In this document: in pieces, positions 62,627 to 64,000 of the stretch | How positions within the stretch are numbered: position 1 is the first letter of the stretch | Layout of the letters: every line of letters starts with the position of its first letter | Assembly (NCBI RefSeq): GCF_000420665.1 | Contig: NZ_ATVJ01000001.1 | Span: 434,001 to 498,000 of the forward strand | DNA length: 64,000 nt | Origin: Ponticaulis koreensis DSM 19734 | GTDB lineage: Bacteria; Pseudomonadota; Alphaproteobacteria; Caulobacterales; Hyphomonadaceae | Direction of reading: 5' to 3' | Made by a program: the position numbers and the translations under genes | The notes under the pieces: generated by a model | Told to the model about the DNA's origin: nothing | What the model saw: only the letters and a program-made list of their open reading frames with translations | Database searches by the model: none

Positions 62627-62908
62627 ATGGCATTTTATGAAGTTGATCTTCGCGGCGAGTTTTTCCCTCTGCACGACAAGGGACGCTGGAAACTATTCGG
62701 TTTCGAGACGACCTGCCATGTTGAGGCTGACAGCGCACAGGACGCCGAGATGGAAGCGGTCAAACTGATCCGTATCGACCCGGTCTGGCAACACATCCGC
62801 CCGCGCCCCGGCTTTCCGACGCCGCGCCTCTATCCTGAGGGCACAGTTAGTGCCGATCCGGCAGAGTTCTCGCTACCAGAGTATGATCTCTATCGGATGG
62901 TGAAATAG
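62627..62908 (+). CDS. Small protein of unknown function
   Basis: A 93-residue protein with GGGAGG upstream (FYEVDLRGEFFPLHDKGRWKLFGFETTCHVEADSAQDAEMEAVKLI). A compact alpha/beta fold is likely. No family is recognised. It converges on yggS, 3 bp apart. Confidence 0.65.
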   Translation: MAFYEVDLRGEFFPLHDKGRWKLFGFETTCHVEADSAQDAEMEAVKLIRIDPVWQHIRPRPGFPTPRLYPEGTVSADPAEFSLPEYDLYRMVK

Positions 62909-62911
62909 CGG

Positions 62912-63574
62912 CTAGCTGTCTCGTTCGCCGAACAGGGCCGATCCAACACGGATATGGGTCGCGCCATAGAGTATCGCGGTTTCAAAATCACCGCTCATGC
63001 CCATGGAGAGCTCTTTCAGGTCATAACGGTTTGCAAGCTTCGCCAGCAGAGCAAAGTGAGGCCCCGCCGGTTCGTCCGCAGGCGGAATACACATCAGGCC
63101 TTTTGGGGTAATCCCGAATTCCGGGCAGGTTTTCGTGATGAAGGTTTCAAGGTCTGCTGGCAGAACGCCAGCCTTTTGCGGCTCTTCACCTGTGTTCACC
63201 TGCACCAGAATGTCTGGCGATTTACCGAGTTTCTGGATCGCTTCCGCCAATGTACGCGCGAGCTTTGGCCGATCCAGCACGTCAATCGCGTCAAACAGGG
63301 CGACAGCATCTTCTGACTTGTTCGACTGGAGCGGCCCGATGAGACGAAGTTTCAAATCTGAGTACTGTCCACGGCGCTCACCCCAGCGCTCCTGCGCCTC
63401 CTGAACGCGGTTCTCACCGAACACGCGCACGCCTGCCGCCAGCGCTGCTTCAATCCTCTCATCCGGCTGGCGCTTGGAGACGGCAACCAGTTCCGGCGCG
63501 GTTTCACGCTCTGCCTTTTGACAGGCTTTGGAAATGCGGGCTTCTATCTCGGCAAGGTTTTCTGAAAAGCTCAT
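62912..63574 (-). CDS. yggS: Pyridoxal-phosphate homeostasis protein YggS
   Basis: A 220-residue PLP-binding TIM-barrel protein that buffers vitamin B6 and amino-acid pools. Motifs: PELVAVSKRQPDERIEAALAAGVRVFGENRVQEAQER (the PLP Lys and FGENR), LRLIGPLQSNKSEDAV, VQVNTGEEPQKAGV and LSMGMSGDFETAILYGATHIRVGSALFGER. The ATG at 63574 is preferred over an open frame of 42 more codons. It is divergent from the thiE-like gene, 41 bp apart. Confidence 0.95.
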   Translation of the reverse strand: MSFSENLAEIEARISKACQKAERETAPELVAVSKRQPDERIEAALAAGVRVFGENRVQEAQERWGERRGQYSDLKLRLIGPLQSNKSEDAVALFDAIDVLDRPKLARTLAEAIQKLGKSPDILVQVNTGEEPQKAGVLPADLETFITKTCPEFGITPKGLMCIPPADEPAGPHFALLAKLANRYDLKELSMGMSGDFETAILYGATHIRVGSALFGERDS

Positions 63575-63615
63575 AAGGCGGTTTTCCGGACATGATGCAT
63601 CGAACAGGACGAAGA

Positions 63616-64000
63616 ATGGTGTCTGCCGTGCGAGAGGCAAGCCGTCAAATGCCTTATCCCCTGCCCGGCGCATTTTTCCTGACCGATCCGCAGCGAACAC
63701 CGGATCCGGTCAGCGTTGTGAACACACTGCCAAACGGTACGGGCGTCATCTACCGCCATTTCGGCTCAACCGACCGGAAGGAAACCGCAAAAGCACTAAG
63801 AGCGGCTACATATCGCAAAGGGATCGCCCTGCTCATTGCGAATGACCCAGACCTTGCCATCGCTACAAAAGCCGACGGCGTTCACTGGCCAGAAGCCCGC
63901 GCGCAGCTTGCCCGTAAATGGCAAGGCCGCTTTCTGATCCAGACACAATCTGCGCATTCAAGACGCGCCATAGCCGCCGCCGTTTGCGATGCCATTCTGT
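63616..64000 (+). CDS. ThiE-like protein (right edge partial)
   Basis: The 128 visible codons from ATG 63616 (AGGA six nt upstream) read GAFFLTDPQRTPDPVSVVNTLPNGTGVIYRHFGSTDRKETAKALRAATYRKGIALLIANDPDLAIATKADGVHWPEARAQ, then QTQSAHSRRAIAAAV. This is a ThiE-fold protein, but the canonical QxRxK and NDR signatures are altered (IYRHF; ANDPDLA). It may be a divergent thiamine phosphate synthase or a TenI-like relative. The 3' part lies outside the window. Confidence 0.68.
   Translation, partial: MVSAVREASRQMPYPLPGAFFLTDPQRTPDPVSVVNTLPNGTGVIYRHFGSTDRKETAKALRAATYRKGIALLIANDPDLAIATKADGVHWPEARAQLARKWQGRFLIQTQSAHSRRAIAAAVCDAIL

Noticed and set aside
1-64000. tRNA, rRNA, CRISPR arrays, transposases, integrases or attachment sites.
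   Set aside because: No tRNA T-loop pattern, repeat-spacer array or recombinase motif was found by eye; small or divergent cases could be missed.

Overview
The window is a 64 kb piece of a chromosome from an alphaproteobacterium, most likely a prosthecate or marine lineage near Caulobacterales, Hyphomonadales or Maricaulales. The support is gene content and order: tkt, then DUF4164-zapA and 6S RNA-fau-ymdB-yebC; a helicase-S4-fdxA-carD-rpoH block; ftsK with lolA; phaR with phaB; a CC0125/CC1285-type lipoprotein; a perfect CtrA-type box; and an alphaproteobacterial LexA-type box. Genus cannot be fixed from sequence alone. I see no tRNA, rRNA, CRISPR array, insertion sequence or prophage.

Layout. 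1-4 kb: edge-truncated thiE, two VOC/glyoxalase-fold proteins, an S41 protease lipoprotein and small exported proteins. 4-12.7 kb (minus strand): central carbon genes fba, pgk, gap and tkt, interrupted by a methyltransferase, an acyltransferase and a LuxR/hydrolase hybrid regulator. 12.8-13.5 kb: DUF4164 and zapA. 13.5-24 kb: an apparent insertion of about 10.5 kb between zapA and 6S RNA. It carries a secreted Ala-rich protein, an outer-membrane barrel, a subtilisin-like protease divergent from an ECF sigma/anti-sigma/lipoprotein operon, a chemoreceptor, a TonB-type domain and an MscS channel. 24-31 kb: 6S RNA, fau, a chemoreceptor, ymdB, yebC and small exported proteins. 31-36 kb: a PP2C-like protein, a third chemoreceptor, a UbiH-type hydroxylase and amt. 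36-43 kb: ftsK, a secreted Tyr/His-rich protein, lolA, phaR and phaB. 43-50.6 kb: the CnoX-like/LON-like/Trm112/DUF971 operon, small proteins, a nuclease, rpoH, carD, fdxA, terB and S4. 50.6-57.6 kb: a Suv3-like helicase, small proteins, a dienelactone hydrolase and typA. 57.7-60.8 kb: a compact restriction-modification island (C5 methyltransferase, Vsr, MvaI/BcnI-type endonuclease). 60.9-64 kb: small hypotheticals, a GNAT acetyltransferase, yggS and a second, divergent thiE-like gene cut by the right edge.

The most interesting system is a putative envelope-stress circuit. The ECF sigma gene has its own candidate promoter, GGAATAA-N14-CGTCA. The same 12 fixed bases with the same spacing recur upstream of two other genes for secreted proteins, at 13.5 kb and 39.5 kb, each correctly oriented. 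A weaker version faces the subtilisin-like protease. The sigma and protease genes lack good ribosome binding sites and start 8-10 nt after their presumed -10 elements, which suggests divergent leaderless transcripts. Other regulatory signals are a 20-bp dyad at the start of the LuxR/hydrolase gene, a LexA-type box next to the restriction island, and a CtrA-type box upstream of carD.
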